A stretch of DNA of 64,000 nucleotides. Source: an uncultured Eubacterium sp. GTDB taxonomy: Bacteria; Bacillota; Clostridia; Lachnospirales; Lachnospiraceae. The position numbers and the translations under genes were made by a program. Positions 1-9,065 of this stretch are shown piece by piece (within the stretch, counting starts at the first letter, position 1; each line of letters starts with the position of its first letter). Location of the stretch: assembly GCA_947178105.1 (NCBI GenBank), contig CAMWXD010000007.1, forward strand, positions 1 to 64,000, in the 5' to 3' direction. Under the pieces are notes generated by a model. It was not told the DNA's origin. It saw only the letters and a program-made list of their open reading frames with translations, and did no database searches.

Positions 1-125
1 CTGCTGACTCCATGGCAAGTATAGATAACACCAGCAGAAACAGGGTTTCAATAGTCGGTGCGGAAAAAGTTTTAAAATAAATATAAAAATAACGGTACAG
101 TCTACCAATTAGATTATTTTCGTTG

Positions 126-207
126 TATAATAAGTCTGACGTACAAGGTCACTCTCTTTCGTATAGTTTTGTGTGCAAACTTATTATACATGAGAAAGTG
201 CCTTGTG
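126..207. repeat. Interleaved inverted repeats (A-B-A'-B')
   Basis: Arm A (TATAATAAGTCTG, 126-138) is the near reverse complement of A' (CAAACTTATTATA, 176-188). Arm B, inside 141-160 and beginning GTACAAGG, is an imperfect reverse complement of B' (189-207, ending CCTTGTG). The order A, B, A', B' permits a pseudoknot-like fold or two mutually exclusive hairpins. Function is unknown; it may be the end of a small mobile element or a regulatory RNA. Confidence 0.35.
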
Positions 208-244
208 CGTTATTTTATTATTTAAAAAGTTGTAAAGTGGTGTT

Positions 245-345
245 TATAATATAAAAGCAATACATCATAAGGCGCAATCCCCATATCTGCAATCATATAG
301 CAGGCACAGCTCATAGAAGACTTATACAGGAAATACATCTGCGCC
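245..345 (-). pseudogene. Possible remnant of a YczE/YitT-like membrane protein
   Basis: On the minus strand an open stretch without a usable start reads as a hydrophobic segment followed by a DMGIAPYDVL motif. This resembles the Gly-x-x-Pro-Asp turn of YczE/DUF6198-type membrane proteins. A stop codon lies just upstream in the same frame, so at best this is a fragment. The call rests on one short motif and is weak. Confidence 0.2.
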
Positions 346-607
346 GAATCCGCTCATTCAATGAGATGCCACACACATGACGATAAAAATATGCTGATCA
401 GTATCGATACTACCGGCTTCCAAATGTATTCCTGTCCTCATTGAACCCCTCTGCCACATCCACTGTTAATCTACACTCAATATTTCATATCTATATCAGA
501 TTATAGCCAGTACTCTGATCAAATATGATTCTGATACCATTCTACGGTAGTCAAGTCTCTGACCCCGCTCCGCATTTAACACATCCAGTTCTAATCTCCG
601 ATTATAG

Positions 608-2836
608 TCATGACTCCGTAACTTCAAGCACATAAATACGTGATTCAAAATCTGTATTCATCCCCTGGCCTGATATCATTTCACCTGCTGTTTCATCACT
701 GGTGATCAACCCAGCATACATCAGTTCGTCTCCATAATGGCAGCTTCCATCTACAACATTTCGATAGCAATACACCGGATTTAACCCCAAAAGACGCAGT
801 CTGGTAAAGCACCCATTAACACAGTTTAAGACTCTGTAAAATCCGACCAATGCAGTTTTTTGGTCGTCACTAACTGTCATCCATGCAGTCTGATTTCCTT
901 CAAAAGGACTCTGCAGCCTATAAAATGTGCCAAACTGGAGCATTTTTCTATATTTTTTCATAAAGATAATCTGCTTTTTTACTTCCTCTGTCTCCTCCGG
1001 CGTCAGTCTGTTCAAATCCAGCTCATAGCCAAATGTACCAAAATATGCTACATTTGCTCTTGTATGAAGCGGTGTCATCCTGCCTAACTGATGATTAGGC
1101 ACCGCAGATACATGTGTGCCCATACTGCTGATGGGATAACACATCGATGTCCCGTACTGGATTTTCAGCCGCTCTATCGCATCGCTGTCATCACTGATCC
1201 ATCCCTGCGGCGCATAGTACAGCATACCTGGATCAAACCGGCCGCCCCCACTGGCACAGGACTCAAAGAGCACGTTAGGAAACTCACTCGTCAGCCGTTC
1301 ATACAAGTCATAAACCCCTAGTATATAGCGGTGATAAATCTCTCCCTGCTGGTCTGCCGGCCATGCTTTGGAATAGCACTCTGTAATACTGCGGTTCATA
1401 TCCCATTTAATATAAGAAATCTTTGCATGAATTAAAATCCTTGCCATCTGCTCATAAACAGCATCCACGACTTCTTTTCTCGAAAAATCCAACACATACT
1501 GGTATCTTCCGTGCGATTGAGACCGATTCGGAGTAGACATAATCCAGTCTGGATGCTGTCTGTAAAAATCAGAATCTTTATTCACCATCTCCGGCTCAAA
1601 CCAAAGTCCGAACTTCATACCTAACGCTTCAATACGGTCTGCAAGCCCGCTGATTCCATCCGGCAGACGCTTTTGATTCGCTTTCCAATCTCCAAGGCCC
1701 GCTCTGTCGCTGCTCCGCTCGCCAAACCAGCCATCATCCAAAACAAACAGCTCTACGCCGCACTCTTTTGCCTTTGCTGCAATTTCAAGCAGACGCTCCT
1801 GCGTAAAATCAAAATAGGTAGCCTCCCAGTTATTAATCAGAATCGGCCTCGCACGTTCCCTCCAACAGCCCCTTGCCAGCCGTTTCTGATACAGCTTGTG
1901 AAATGTCTGACTCATATGGTTCAGCCCCCAGTCTGTATAGACCATCACAACTTCTGGTGTCTGGAACTCACCGCCGCATGAAAGCTTCCACTCAAACGTC
2001 TCCGGGTCAATACCTGCCAGTACACGCAGCGTATCATGTGCATCGACCTCTGCCTGAATCCTGAAATTGCCGCTGTAAATTAAAGAAATTCCGATTGCCT
2101 CCCCCTGTCTCTCATCTGTTGTACGGCGTTTTAACACTAAAAATGGATTATGTTCATGGGATGAATTACCACGCATGCTGCCAATCGACTGAATGCCCGG
2201 CTCCAGACTGCGGGTTTTTATATGGCATTCCCTTGCCCAGCATCCAGAAAGCTGCTGCCACACATAATCACAGTCTGGCAGGTCCAGACAAAGGCTCATG
2301 GCACGGGTAAGCAGCACAGGTTTTTCGCCTCCATGATAAAACCGCACGCTGCGTGTCATCACTCCTCCTTGTGCAAAAATTGTATAAAAAAGCTCCACCT
2401 GAACTTTTGTGACATCATCCTCCAAAATAACAATCAATGTCCTGGCTTCTGTGTCCTCCTGTGTGTAGGTAGCAGGCAATCCTGCCAACCCTGGCTTTCC
2501 ATCCATGATTTTATAAGACTTGTATTGAAAATCTGAAATACGGCTCCCATTTTCCTGACGGATTTCTACAGCACACTGACGGTAATCTGTCGTACCAAAC
2601 ACCGGATATTCTTGCCGGAGATGCTCCAGAGAAAAAGTCCTGTCATCATCATAAACATTAGAAGACATCGGCCTCCCGCATGTTTCAAGAAAATACGAAT
2701 AATCTTCCCTGTCCCGAATCTGTTTTCCAAAATACAGCTGCCCGAGATGGCCGTTTCTCATAATTGTCATAATATAGCTGATTCTGTCATTATACAGATG
2801 AAATGTCTTGCTTGTTTCATGGTATACAATATTCAT
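608..2836 (-). CDS. GH36 alpha-galactosidase
   Basis: Cytoplasmic retaining glycosidase that should release terminal alpha-linked galactose from raffinose-family oligosaccharides or melibiose. The 742-residue length fits family GH36. The protein has an N-terminal beta-sandwich, a central TIM barrel with the nucleophile Asp in a KWDMNRS motif and the acid/base Asp in a SDDSDA motif, and a C-terminal beta domain. The start is placed at 2836 because AAAGGAA lies just before that ATG; an ATG at 2923 in the same frame has no convincing ribosome site and would add 29 atypical residues. No signal peptide is seen. It lies downstream of the sugar importer genes on the same strand, so transported galactosides are probably hydrolysed inside the cell. 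Confidence 0.93.
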   Translation of the reverse strand: MNIVYHETSKTFHLYNDRISYIMTIMRNGHLGQLYFGKQIRDREDYSYFLETCGRPMSSNVYDDDRTFSLEHLRQEYPVFGTTDYRQCAVEIRQENGSRISDFQYKSYKIMDGKPGLAGLPATYTQEDTEARTLIVILEDDVTKVQVELFYTIFAQGGVMTRSVRFYHGGEKPVLLTRAMSLCLDLPDCDYVWQQLSGCWARECHIKTRSLEPGIQSIGSMRGNSSHEHNPFLVLKRRTTDERQGEAIGISLIYSGNFRIQAEVDAHDTLRVLAGIDPETFEWKLSCGGEFQTPEVVMVYTDWGLNHMSQTFHKLYQKRLARGCWRERARPILINNWEATYFDFTQERLLEIAAKAKECGVELFVLDDGWFGERSSDRAGLGDWKANQKRLPDGISGLADRIEALGMKFGLWFEPEMVNKDSDFYRQHPDWIMSTPNRSQSHGRYQYVLDFSRKEVVDAVYEQMARILIHAKISYIKWDMNRSITECYSKAWPADQQGEIYHRYILGVYDLYERLTSEFPNVLFESCASGGGRFDPGMLYYAPQGWISDDSDAIERLKIQYGTSMCYPISSMGTHVSAVPNHQLGRMTPLHTRANVAYFGTFGYELDLNRLTPEETEEVKKQIIFMKKYRKMLQFGTFYRLQSPFEGNQTAWMTVSDDQKTALVGFYRVLNCVNGCFTRLRLLGLNPVYCYRNVVDGSCHYGDELMYAGLITSDETAGEMISGQGMNTDFESRIYVLEVTES

Positions 2837-3257
2837 TAATTTTCCTTTCTGTCTGATTTTGTAATAAATTTCTGTTTGTAAATTGCTGATATATAATGAT
2901 GCTGGAGTCAAAAGGGCATCCATAAACGTATTTTACTAATTGTTTGCAAATTGTGCATGGATTTACTATATTTTACGGAATTATTCGATCAAATTATATA
3001 AACAATCCTGTCACAATTAAAACAATTTCCGTTTAATCTGACTTTTGACCCCAGCATCATATAATATCATTACTTTTCTTTCTGTCTGATTTTACACTGC
3101 TTAAAGTTTTATCTGAAACAGACTATTCTATTAAACCTGCCTACTCACGAAATCTAAGATTCAAATGTATACCCACTTTCCTTGCAAATTCAGTATACTA
3201 CACCATAATTCGTTTTTATCCCTGACCGAAAAAATTCTCATTGCATGTCCAATCTCT
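2837..3257. other. Intergenic region upstream of the alpha-galactosidase
   Basis: About 420 bases separate the permease gene from the alpha-galactosidase. They hold a long inverted repeat (2889-3070) and a second copy of the sequence around the alpha-galactosidase ribosome site (a TCAGACAGAAAG core, about 3075-3095 on the minus strand). An internal promoter or attenuator for the alpha-galactosidase gene is plausible. I see no further gene. Confidence 0.5.
2889..3070. repeat. 27-nt inverted repeat ahead of the alpha-galactosidase
   Basis: The arms 2889-2915 and 3044-3070 are reverse complements over 27 positions with about four differences; the core is GATGCTGG(A/G)GTCAAAAG. They are about 130 bases apart. 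Outside the arms, both sides carry a TCAGACAGAAAG direct repeat in the same orientation. This could be the skeleton of a small inserted element or a paired operator. Confidence 0.5.
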
Positions 3258-4097
3258 CTATTTTCCCCCCGTCATTGCGACACCTTCGATAAACTGCTTC
3301 TGGAAAATCAGGTACAATACAAGCATAGGGAGCATCGCAATCAGTGAGCCTGCCATCAGCGTCGGATAACTGGTAGAATACTGTCCGTTCAAAGTAGAAA
3401 GACCAGAAGACAATGTCATCATCTTCAAATCTGTATTAGCTATTAACGGCCACATTAAATCTGAATATGCAAATACTGCTGTAAATACAATTAGAGCCGC
3501 CACCGAAGATTTGGTCAGTGGAAACATAACCTTCGTAAATGTCTGCCATCTGTTACATCCGTCAAGATATGCCGCTTCAGCTATTTCATCCGGAATACCC
3601 ATATAGGTCTGCCTTAAAAAGAATACTCCGAATGCACTAACAACACCAGGAAATACCAATGCAAATAACGTATTCAGCATCCCCATTTTTGCAAGCATCT
3701 GATACTGCGGAATAAGAAATATCTGTCCTGGGAGCATCATCTGGACTACGATCAATGTAAACCATGCGTTTTTCCACTTAAAATTCAATTTCGCAAATGC
3801 ATAGCCCGCCATAGAACAGAACACCACAGCACAAAGAACACGGAAGAAGATCATAAGCGCCGTATTTATAAACAGCCTTCCAAACGGCAGGCTCTCAAAT
3901 GCATCTTCAAACCCTGCAATCTGCCAACTATCAGGAAGAATGGACGGCGGAACCCTTAGAGCCTCAGAATTTGTCTTAAAAGCTGTAAGCAGCATCCATA
4001 AAAATGGAAAAATCATCGTGGCTGCTCCGATTCCGAGAAAAATATAAACAAGAGCTGTACCCATTTTTCTGTTTTTCTTTGCTGAACTCACTTCCAT
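3258..4097 (-). CDS. Sugar ABC transporter permease (MalG/LacG type)
   Basis: Inner-membrane permease of a CUT1-type carbohydrate importer, 279 residues with about six transmembrane helices. The EAA loop that docks the ATPase is visible around residues 170-190 (AEAAYLDGCNRWQTF). It follows the partner permease gene with only six bases between stop and start, so the two are co-translated. It forms the channel with that partner and receives sugar from the lipoprotein encoded upstream. No ATPase gene is present; CUT1 systems in Firmicutes often share a general ATPase such as MsmK encoded elsewhere. Confidence 0.93.
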   Translation of the reverse strand: MEVSSAKKNRKMGTALVYIFLGIGAATMIFPFLWMLLTAFKTNSEALRVPPSILPDSWQIAGFEDAFESLPFGRLFINTALMIFFRVLCAVVFCSMAGYAFAKLNFKWKNAWFTLIVVQMMLPGQIFLIPQYQMLAKMGMLNTLFALVFPGVVSAFGVFFLRQTYMGIPDEIAEAAYLDGCNRWQTFTKVMFPLTKSSVAALIVFTAVFAYSDLMWPLIANTDLKMMTLSSGLSTLNGQYSTSYPTLMAGSLIAMLPMLVLYLIFQKQFIEGVAMTGGK

Positions 4098-4103
4098 CCC
4101 CTC

Positions 4104-4985
4104 CTATACTTCGTAATTGACCCATTTTTTCTGCCCTATGAACTGGATTGCTGTTACAACACCAATTAATAACACTGTCCAAAGGGCAACAGCAGAACCA
4201 TATCCCTTATTTCCTGCAATAAATGATTCTCGGTAGAATAGATACATCAGTGACTGAACCTTGGTCAATGCAGGGTTATTTACATCAACCATCATATAAA
4301 TCAGATCATAAACCTTCAAAGACCCCATCAAACGCATGATTAATACAACAAACAAAGTAGGTGACACCATCGGAAGTGTAATTTTGAAGAACTGCTGAAC
4401 CTTCGTTGCACCATCCAGACTTGCCGCTTCGTAATAGCTCTGAGAAATATTCTGTATTCCAGCCAGAAGAAGAACTGCGTCATATCCTACCGCACTCCAT
4501 ATAGCTACAATCGCACAAGTCACGATTACAATATCCGAATTTGTTACCCATTTTACGTCAAGATGGAACAGTGAATTAATGATTCCATACTCTGCGTTGA
4601 ACATCCATTTCCAGACCATAGCTACTGCTGCCGGAGCAACTACCATTGGCAGAAAATAAATAGCCCGAAACGCAACCTTTCCTTTTATTTTTGTATTCAA
4701 AAACACTGCTAAGACCAATGCCAGCAATACCCCTATAGGCACAGTAAGGATACAAAAATAAACCGTATTCCAATTTGCCCTCCAGAATTCCGCACTTGCA
4801 AACATATCTTTGAAATTGTCTATACCGTTAAATTCAAATCCGCCAAACACTTTTGTAGATGAGAAGCTTAAAATAATAGTCTGAATAAATGGATATACAT
4901 TTAAAACGATCAACCCGATAACCGTTGGAGCTATCATCAGATAGCCCCAGAAGTTGTCCTGGCTTATATGCCTTGACTTTTTCAT
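4104..4985 (-). CDS. Sugar ABC transporter permease (MalF/LacF type)
   Basis: Second membrane subunit of the CUT1 importer, 293 residues, about six transmembrane helices. An EAA-type loop (YEAASLDGATKVQQFF) lies near residues 190-205 and is the expected contact for the nucleotide-binding subunit. An AGGAGG ribosome site precedes the ATG. It sits directly after the binding-protein gene and before the second permease gene, the classic order for this family. The alpha-galactosidase downstream suggests a galactoside such as raffinose, melibiose or stachyose as substrate; that part is inference from context. Confidence 0.93.
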   Translation of the reverse strand: MKKSRHISQDNFWGYLMIAPTVIGLIVLNVYPFIQTIILSFSSTKVFGGFEFNGIDNFKDMFASAEFWRANWNTVYFCILTVPIGVLLALVLAVFLNTKIKGKVAFRAIYFLPMVVAPAAVAMVWKWMFNAEYGIINSLFHLDVKWVTNSDIVIVTCAIVAIWSAVGYDAVLLLAGIQNISQSYYEAASLDGATKVQQFFKITLPMVSPTLFVVLIMRLMGSLKVYDLIYMMVDVNNPALTKVQSLMYLFYRESFIAGNKGYGSAVALWTVLLIGVVTAIQFIGQKKWVNYEV

Positions 4986-5006
4986 AGAATTCCTCCTCGT
5001 TTTGAC

Positions 5007-6338
5007 TTAGTTTCCTTTTGCAATCGCTTCGTCCACAATATTCTGCATATTCTGCAGTGCTGTATCTATATCCTGATCTCCCGAATATACTTTCAAAAGT
5101 TCATCCGCTACTGGTGTCTTCCACTGCGGTCTGGAAGCATTGTTCGGACTCTGCACACTGTAATCAAACATATCCATCAGTGGTTCCAGCGAAAGTTTAT
5201 ATCCATTCTTCTCAAATGTACTAAGCCATGTATCTTCCAAACCGACATATGCCGGAATTGCAGCGCCTGATTCACCCTGAATCCTCTGTGCCTCTTCTGT
5301 TCCAAGCCATTTAATAAATTCCATAGCAGCCTCTTTATTTTTCCCCTTTGCGCTTGTCGCATAACAAAGACCATTTGAAATCGTTGCCCGTCCATCTCCG
5401 CTCACCGGGTCCGGGCATTTTGGAAGTACAGCCACATCCCATTCACCATTCATATTTGGATTGTCATTGCATTCGCCGAGAAACATATAATTCCCTTGCA
5501 AAAGCATAGCCGCCCGCTCTGAAAAAAATAAATCCTGTGGAGAAGTCTCTGCAAACGTATCCTGTTTCGGACACCAGTCATTATCCTGTACTCCTACAAA
5601 AAACTTCATTGCCTTATTGGTTCCTGGCTGCGTGTAACCCGCCTGTGTTCCATCTTCATTCAAAATATATCCGCCTGCCTGATAAATAAAATTCCAATAA
5701 CCGATCTGATCATCCAAATATGCCAGATATCCATATTTCCCGGTCTTTTCATAAATCTGTTCAGAAGCACTGATCAGATCATCCCATGTCCAGTCTTCAT
5801 TCGGATATTCTACACCCGCTTCGTCAAAAATCTTCTTGCTGTATGTAAGCGCCACAAAATCCTTATCCTTCGGCACTCCATAAAGCTTGCCATCACTGCC
5901 CTTGCAATTTTGCAGGGAAATATCAGAATAATGTTCTGTTTCAACAATATCCGTACAATCCGCAAGCATCCCGTTGTCTGCATATTTAAAAATCTCATTT
6001 GTGTGCATCCAGAAAATATCCGGCATCGTATTGCTTGTTGCAGCGGCTTCTAACTTTGTAAAATATTCACCCCAGTTCGTAACCTGCACTTCAATGCTTA
6101 CATTTTGGTGTTCTGCCACATAAGCATCTACCAATGCTTCCATTCCAGCCTTCTGACCTGTATCCCAAATCTGAAATGTCATCTCAGTTTTGCCAGCTCC
6201 GTCTTTGGATCCGCCACCTCCTCCCGATCCGTCTTCAGGCTCATTGGAACCTCCACCGGTAGACCCACATGCTGCAAGTCCCAGTGCCAAAGCCCCACAT
6301 ATTACAACAGTCATTCCTTTTTTTAACCAGCTTTTCAT
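5007..6338 (-). CDS. Sugar-binding lipoprotein of ABC transporter
   Basis: Extracytoplasmic solute-binding protein of family 1, anchored to the membrane by a lipid on the Cys of an LGLAACGS lipobox. After it comes a Gly/Ser/Glu-rich linker and then a two-lobe binding fold of about 400 residues. The start at 6338 (MKSWLKKGMTVV) gives a compact lipoprotein signal; the AAAGGA ribosome site is about 12 bases upstream. An ATG at 6350 lies directly against that ribosome site and is less likely. First gene of the importer operon, divergent from the AraC regulator at 7191, which likely controls it. Confidence 0.93.
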   Translation of the reverse strand: MKSWLKKGMTVVICGALALGLAACGSTGGGSNEPEDGSGGGGGSKDGAGKTEMTFQIWDTGQKAGMEALVDAYVAEHQNVSIEVQVTNWGEYFTKLEAAATSNTMPDIFWMHTNEIFKYADNGMLADCTDIVETEHYSDISLQNCKGSDGKLYGVPKDKDFVALTYSKKIFDEAGVEYPNEDWTWDDLISASEQIYEKTGKYGYLAYLDDQIGYWNFIYQAGGYILNEDGTQAGYTQPGTNKAMKFFVGVQDNDWCPKQDTFAETSPQDLFFSERAAMLLQGNYMFLGECNDNPNMNGEWDVAVLPKCPDPVSGDGRATISNGLCYATSAKGKNKEAAMEFIKWLGTEEAQRIQGESGAAIPAYVGLEDTWLSTFEKNGYKLSLEPLMDMFDYSVQSPNNASRPQWKTPVADELLKVYSGDQDIDTALQNMQNIVDEAIAKGN

Positions 6339-7058
6339 AATTATATTCATTCCTTTCGCTTCGCTCAGGCACAAACATTATAAAAATGTTTTCCTGAACT
6401 TATTTTCTTTTATAATCATTTTCACGGGAAGCCCAGTATACTCAAATCACAGAGAGGCGAGTGGACTGTCCGACTTGCAGGATGAACGAATAATTTTATG
6501 TGTTGTTCTCCTTTGCAAGCACGTAATCTTATCTTTGTATTAACAATTTCAGCTATCTCCGTACCTAAAAACATCATATTGACAAAAAAAAGCAACCATT
6601 TCAACAGCGAAAATGCTTCTTGCCATATGTTGAAGAACGGAGAAAACCATAAAGCTGAACTTTATAGGAAATCCTAACCATCTGCATTTGGCCGCGAAAT
6701 CACGGTGAGACAGTCAATCCTTATTGAAAGGAATCAAGGTCATAATATCAAGTCAGCAAATATATAACCTTAATATTCTTTATAGTCAGTTTATAAAGTA
6801 ATCACCGAAATTTGCTGAGTACTTTAAATAGTGGATGCCCTCTCCTTTTCAATCTTTTCCTCATGCTTTCATGTAGAATTCAGAAATATACCAAAATCAA
6901 ACATTAAGGCAATTTCATCCTCTGCTTTTAAATAGTATACAAATTCCTTGTCTAATCAAATGAATCGGCCGAATTCGATTGATTTATGACCTTTTTTACT
7001 AGGTCAAAAATATTATATCTGAAAAATCAACACTTTAAAATATCCTATGCAATCCTGT

Positions 7059-7088
7059 TATATATCAAAATGAAAACTTTGATATATA
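7059..7088. promoter_or_regulatory. Palindrome ahead of the AraC gene
   Basis: Perfect inverted repeat TATATATCAAA / TTTGATATATA with an eight-base loop, placed immediately upstream of the -35 element of the AraC promoter. It has no T-run typical of a terminator on the plus strand, so an operator is a reasonable reading. Confidence 0.4.
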
Positions 7089-7093
7089 TTCTG

Positions 7094-7122
7094 TTTACTT
7101 TGTGTGCAATAAGTTATATAAT
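7094..7122 (+). promoter_or_regulatory. Probable sigma-70 promoter for the AraC regulator
   Basis: A -35-like TTTACT (7094-7099) and a consensus -10 TATAAT (7117-7122) are separated by 17 bases. The start codon of the regulator is about 70 bases downstream and an AGAAAGG ribosome site precedes it. Confidence 0.55.
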
Positions 7123-7190
7123 GATAAATACATAAACTTTAAATCGTCTGTTTATTAAAGCAAAGAAAAATAGAGAAAGGTAATTTCATT

Positions 7191-8102
7191 ATGAGTGATT
7201 TATTCCATGTTCTACAAAACAAGAGCTTTATCGACCTGTGCATGTACCAGTTCGGCTATTGCCAAAACAATTCCCTGTCTTCTTATGGACCTTTTGTGCG
7301 AAACCATTACCTATTCCACTATGTAATATCTGGAACCGGAACATTACAGGCAACAGACAGCGAAGGTGCAGACCATAAGTTTCTCATTCGAAGCGGACAA
7401 GGCTTTTTAATCTTTCCAGGGCAGATTACGACATACTGGGCAGACGAGCACCTCCCATGGGAATATACATGGATTGAGTTTGACGGAATGCATGCAAAAG
7501 AGGCTCTGATACTCTCAGGACTATCTATGAACAATCCGATATACCGTTCCTCTGATAAAACATATACTGAAAAAATGATGAACACCATGCTTTATATCGC
7601 AGACCATCCAGCCGAAACTGACTTTAACCTAATATCCCACTTATATATGTTTATCGACTGCCTGACCCGGTCCTGCGCTTCCAAAACAATTCCTACTGGT
7701 GACAGTATGAGCAAATACTATCTGGAATGGGCATTTGACTATATCGACCGCAATTTCCATAATGGCATATCAGTTGCTGACATTGCTGATTCATGTAAAA
7801 TACACAGAAATTATCTATGCAGAATCTTCCGGGATCATCTTGGCATAAGTCCACAGGAATTTTTAATCACATATAGGATGAGCAAGGCCGCCCAGTTGCT
7901 CCGAACAACGAAACTACCTGTAAAAGATATTGGAAATGCAGTCGGATATCCTAATCAGCTCCATTTTTCCAGGGCATTTAAAAATGTGTACGGAAAGTCA
8001 CCCAAGCAATGGCGAGATGAACCGTTGCATACATCATCAGAAAATCCTAATGGGACAAATAGTGAAAAAAACTTTATATCTAAGACAACACCCGAACCGT
8101 AG
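7191..8102 (+). CDS. AraC-family transcriptional regulator
   Basis: DNA-binding regulator of 303 residues. The first 150 or so residues form a cupin-like sugar-sensing domain (HYVISGTGTLQ and GQGFLIFPGQ segments). Residues about 185-285 hold two helix-turn-helix motifs of the AraC C-terminal domain, with the typical FSRAFKNVYGKSPKQWR ending of the second. It is the only plus-strand gene here and is divergent from the sugar importer, so it most likely activates the importer and alpha-galactosidase in response to a galactoside. The inducer is not known. The C-terminal tail after residue 285 is low complexity. Confidence 0.92.
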   Translation: MSDLFHVLQNKSFIDLCMYQFGYCQNNSLSSYGPFVRNHYLFHYVISGTGTLQATDSEGADHKFLIRSGQGFLIFPGQITTYWADEHLPWEYTWIEFDGMHAKEALILSGLSMNNPIYRSSDKTYTEKMMNTMLYIADHPAETDFNLISHLYMFIDCLTRSCASKTIPTGDSMSKYYLEWAFDYIDRNFHNGISVADIADSCKIHRNYLCRIFRDHLGISPQEFLITYRMSKAAQLLRTTKLPVKDIGNAVGYPNQLHFSRAFKNVYGKSPKQWRDEPLHTSSENPNGTNSEKNFISKTTPEP

Positions 8103-8306
8103 TAACTCTTTACCATCATGGATGATGTGATTGACGACAACGCAGCGGATGAAGATTCAGGCAAATCAAAATCAAATTATCTATGTACAGTTCCTTACAT
8201 ATTTAATATGCACTGTCAGGGAATCACTTTAACCTGAATTATGCAGGCGAGACACTGCCGCATTTTGCAGTCTGCCCCGTTTCATGGTAAAATAAACCCA
8301 TGAAAC

Positions 8307-8522
8307 GGCAGGGCCATTGACAGGGCCATTGATGAAATGCCGGAAGACTTTGAAATCAAAAAATTTATAACAGCCAACAGAGCGGAGGTGAAAGACATGT
8401 GCCTGACAGAATATAATGAAACCGAAGCTATGGATATGCTGCGACAGGAAGAACGCCGGGAAACAAGGCTTCTGGATATCAAAAACCTGATGGACAGCCG
8501 AAAAAGCTATGGATACGCTTAA
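8307..8522 (+). pseudogene. C-terminal fragment of PD-(D/E)XK transposase-like protein
   Basis: An open frame reads RAIDRAIDEMPEDFEIKKF, then continues to a TAA at 8520-8522. The DEMPEDFEI and LTEYNE segments are the usual C-terminal end of Rpn/PD-(D/E)XK nuclease-family transposase-like proteins common in Lachnospiraceae. The nuclease core that should precede it is missing, and a 12-base direct repeat (AGGGCCATTGAC then AGGGCCATTGAT) lies at its broken edge. I therefore treat it as a decayed remnant, not a gene. The family call is from recognition of this short region only. Confidence 0.5.
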
Positions 8523-8600
8523 AATACCAAAGGATCAGCAAACCTCTCTTTATGTGAATTTGTTCAGAAATGAATAGTTCCCGCCCTAAATAATCTAACA

Positions 8601-8645
8601 AAAAACTGCTGTAAAATCTGTCAGATTCTGCAGCAGTTTTTCTTT
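8601..8645. terminator. Rho-independent terminator
   Basis: Stem AAAAACTGCTG / CAGCAGTTTTT with an inner hairpin, bordered by A-run on one side and T-run on the other. It can act in both directions. It lies after the transposase-like remnant. Confidence 0.7.
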
Positions 8646-8789
8646 TTCAATAAAATATGCTCATTTCCACACCCTTTAAGTTCACGTCCCCATTCGTAGT
8701 AAAACCGTAGTAACCACCTGTTCCTACTGCCGCGATTTGCCCCGTTCTGCCCCGTTTCACCCGCTTATGCACCGCATTTCTGCTGTGGT

Positions 8790-8819
8790 GCCGTGGCAGA
8801 TGAAAAGTATTTTTATCAT
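8790..8819 (-). pseudogene. First ten codons of a low-molecular-weight protein tyrosine phosphatase
   Basis: On the minus strand a strong GGAGG ribosome site is followed by an ATG and the residues MIKILFICHG. This is the exact type of N-terminus seen in Firmicute low-molecular-weight phosphatases, where the next residues should be NICRSPMAEF (the catalytic loop). Here the frame instead runs TTAEMRCISG and stops at 8757. The catalytic loop and all the rest are missing. The break falls inside the conserved CHG|N step, beside an integrase gene, so it is probably a recombination junction. Confidence 0.5.
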
Positions 8820-9065
8820 TGTGGTTTTTCCTCCTTTATTGCGCTGATTTGCCGTGTTTTGCGGCGTTTTGCGCGGGTTGCAGTTTGCGGAAAGATTGTT
8901 AAAAATATCACAGAGTTGGCAAAACGGGGCAAAATGCGGCGTATTGAGGCCGTGAAACGTAGTCAAAACGTAGTAAAAGGCGGGGTGTTTTACTACTCTG
9001 GATATTTTAGCATAAGGCAAGATAAATAGGGAATACCTATTCTTAAAAATTGAACTCATTATATA

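Larger units (their letters stand above)
1..607. other. Intergenic stretch with no intact gene
   Basis: No complete gene is visible downstream of the alpha-galactosidase stop. The stretch holds an unusual interleaved inverted-repeat arrangement near its left part (positions 126-207) and a short minus-strand reading frame that may be a remnant of a membrane protein (about 245-345). I see no clear rho-independent terminator for the alpha-galactosidase gene here. Confidence 0.6.
6339..7190. other. Divergent regulatory region between importer and AraC genes
   Basis: This long region without genes separates the importer operon (minus) from its probable regulator (plus). It is AT-rich and contains a perfect 11-bp palindrome (7059-7088) and a good sigma-70-type promoter for the AraC gene (7094-7122). 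The binding sites for the regulator and the importer promoter should lie in here, but I cannot mark the importer promoter with confidence. Confidence 0.6.
8257..8977. repeat. Clustered GC-rich and CGTAGT repeats, possible attachment-site arms
   Basis: Variants of GCCGCATTTTGCCCCGTTT occur at 8257-8284 (plus, interrupted by seven bases), 8729-8759 (plus, expanded) and 8921-8940 (minus, exact). A second motif is found at 8695-8713 (CGTAGTAAAACCGTAGTAA) and 8958-8977 (CGTAGTCAAAACGTAGTAAA) in the same orientation. Repeats of this kind next to an integrase gene are typical of integrase arm-binding sites. Function is inferred. Confidence 0.4.

Noticed and set aside
6339-7190. Long AT-rich leader considered as a riboswitch
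   Set aside because: I could not match it to any known riboswitch consensus; it lies between divergent genes and is better read as an operator and promoter region.
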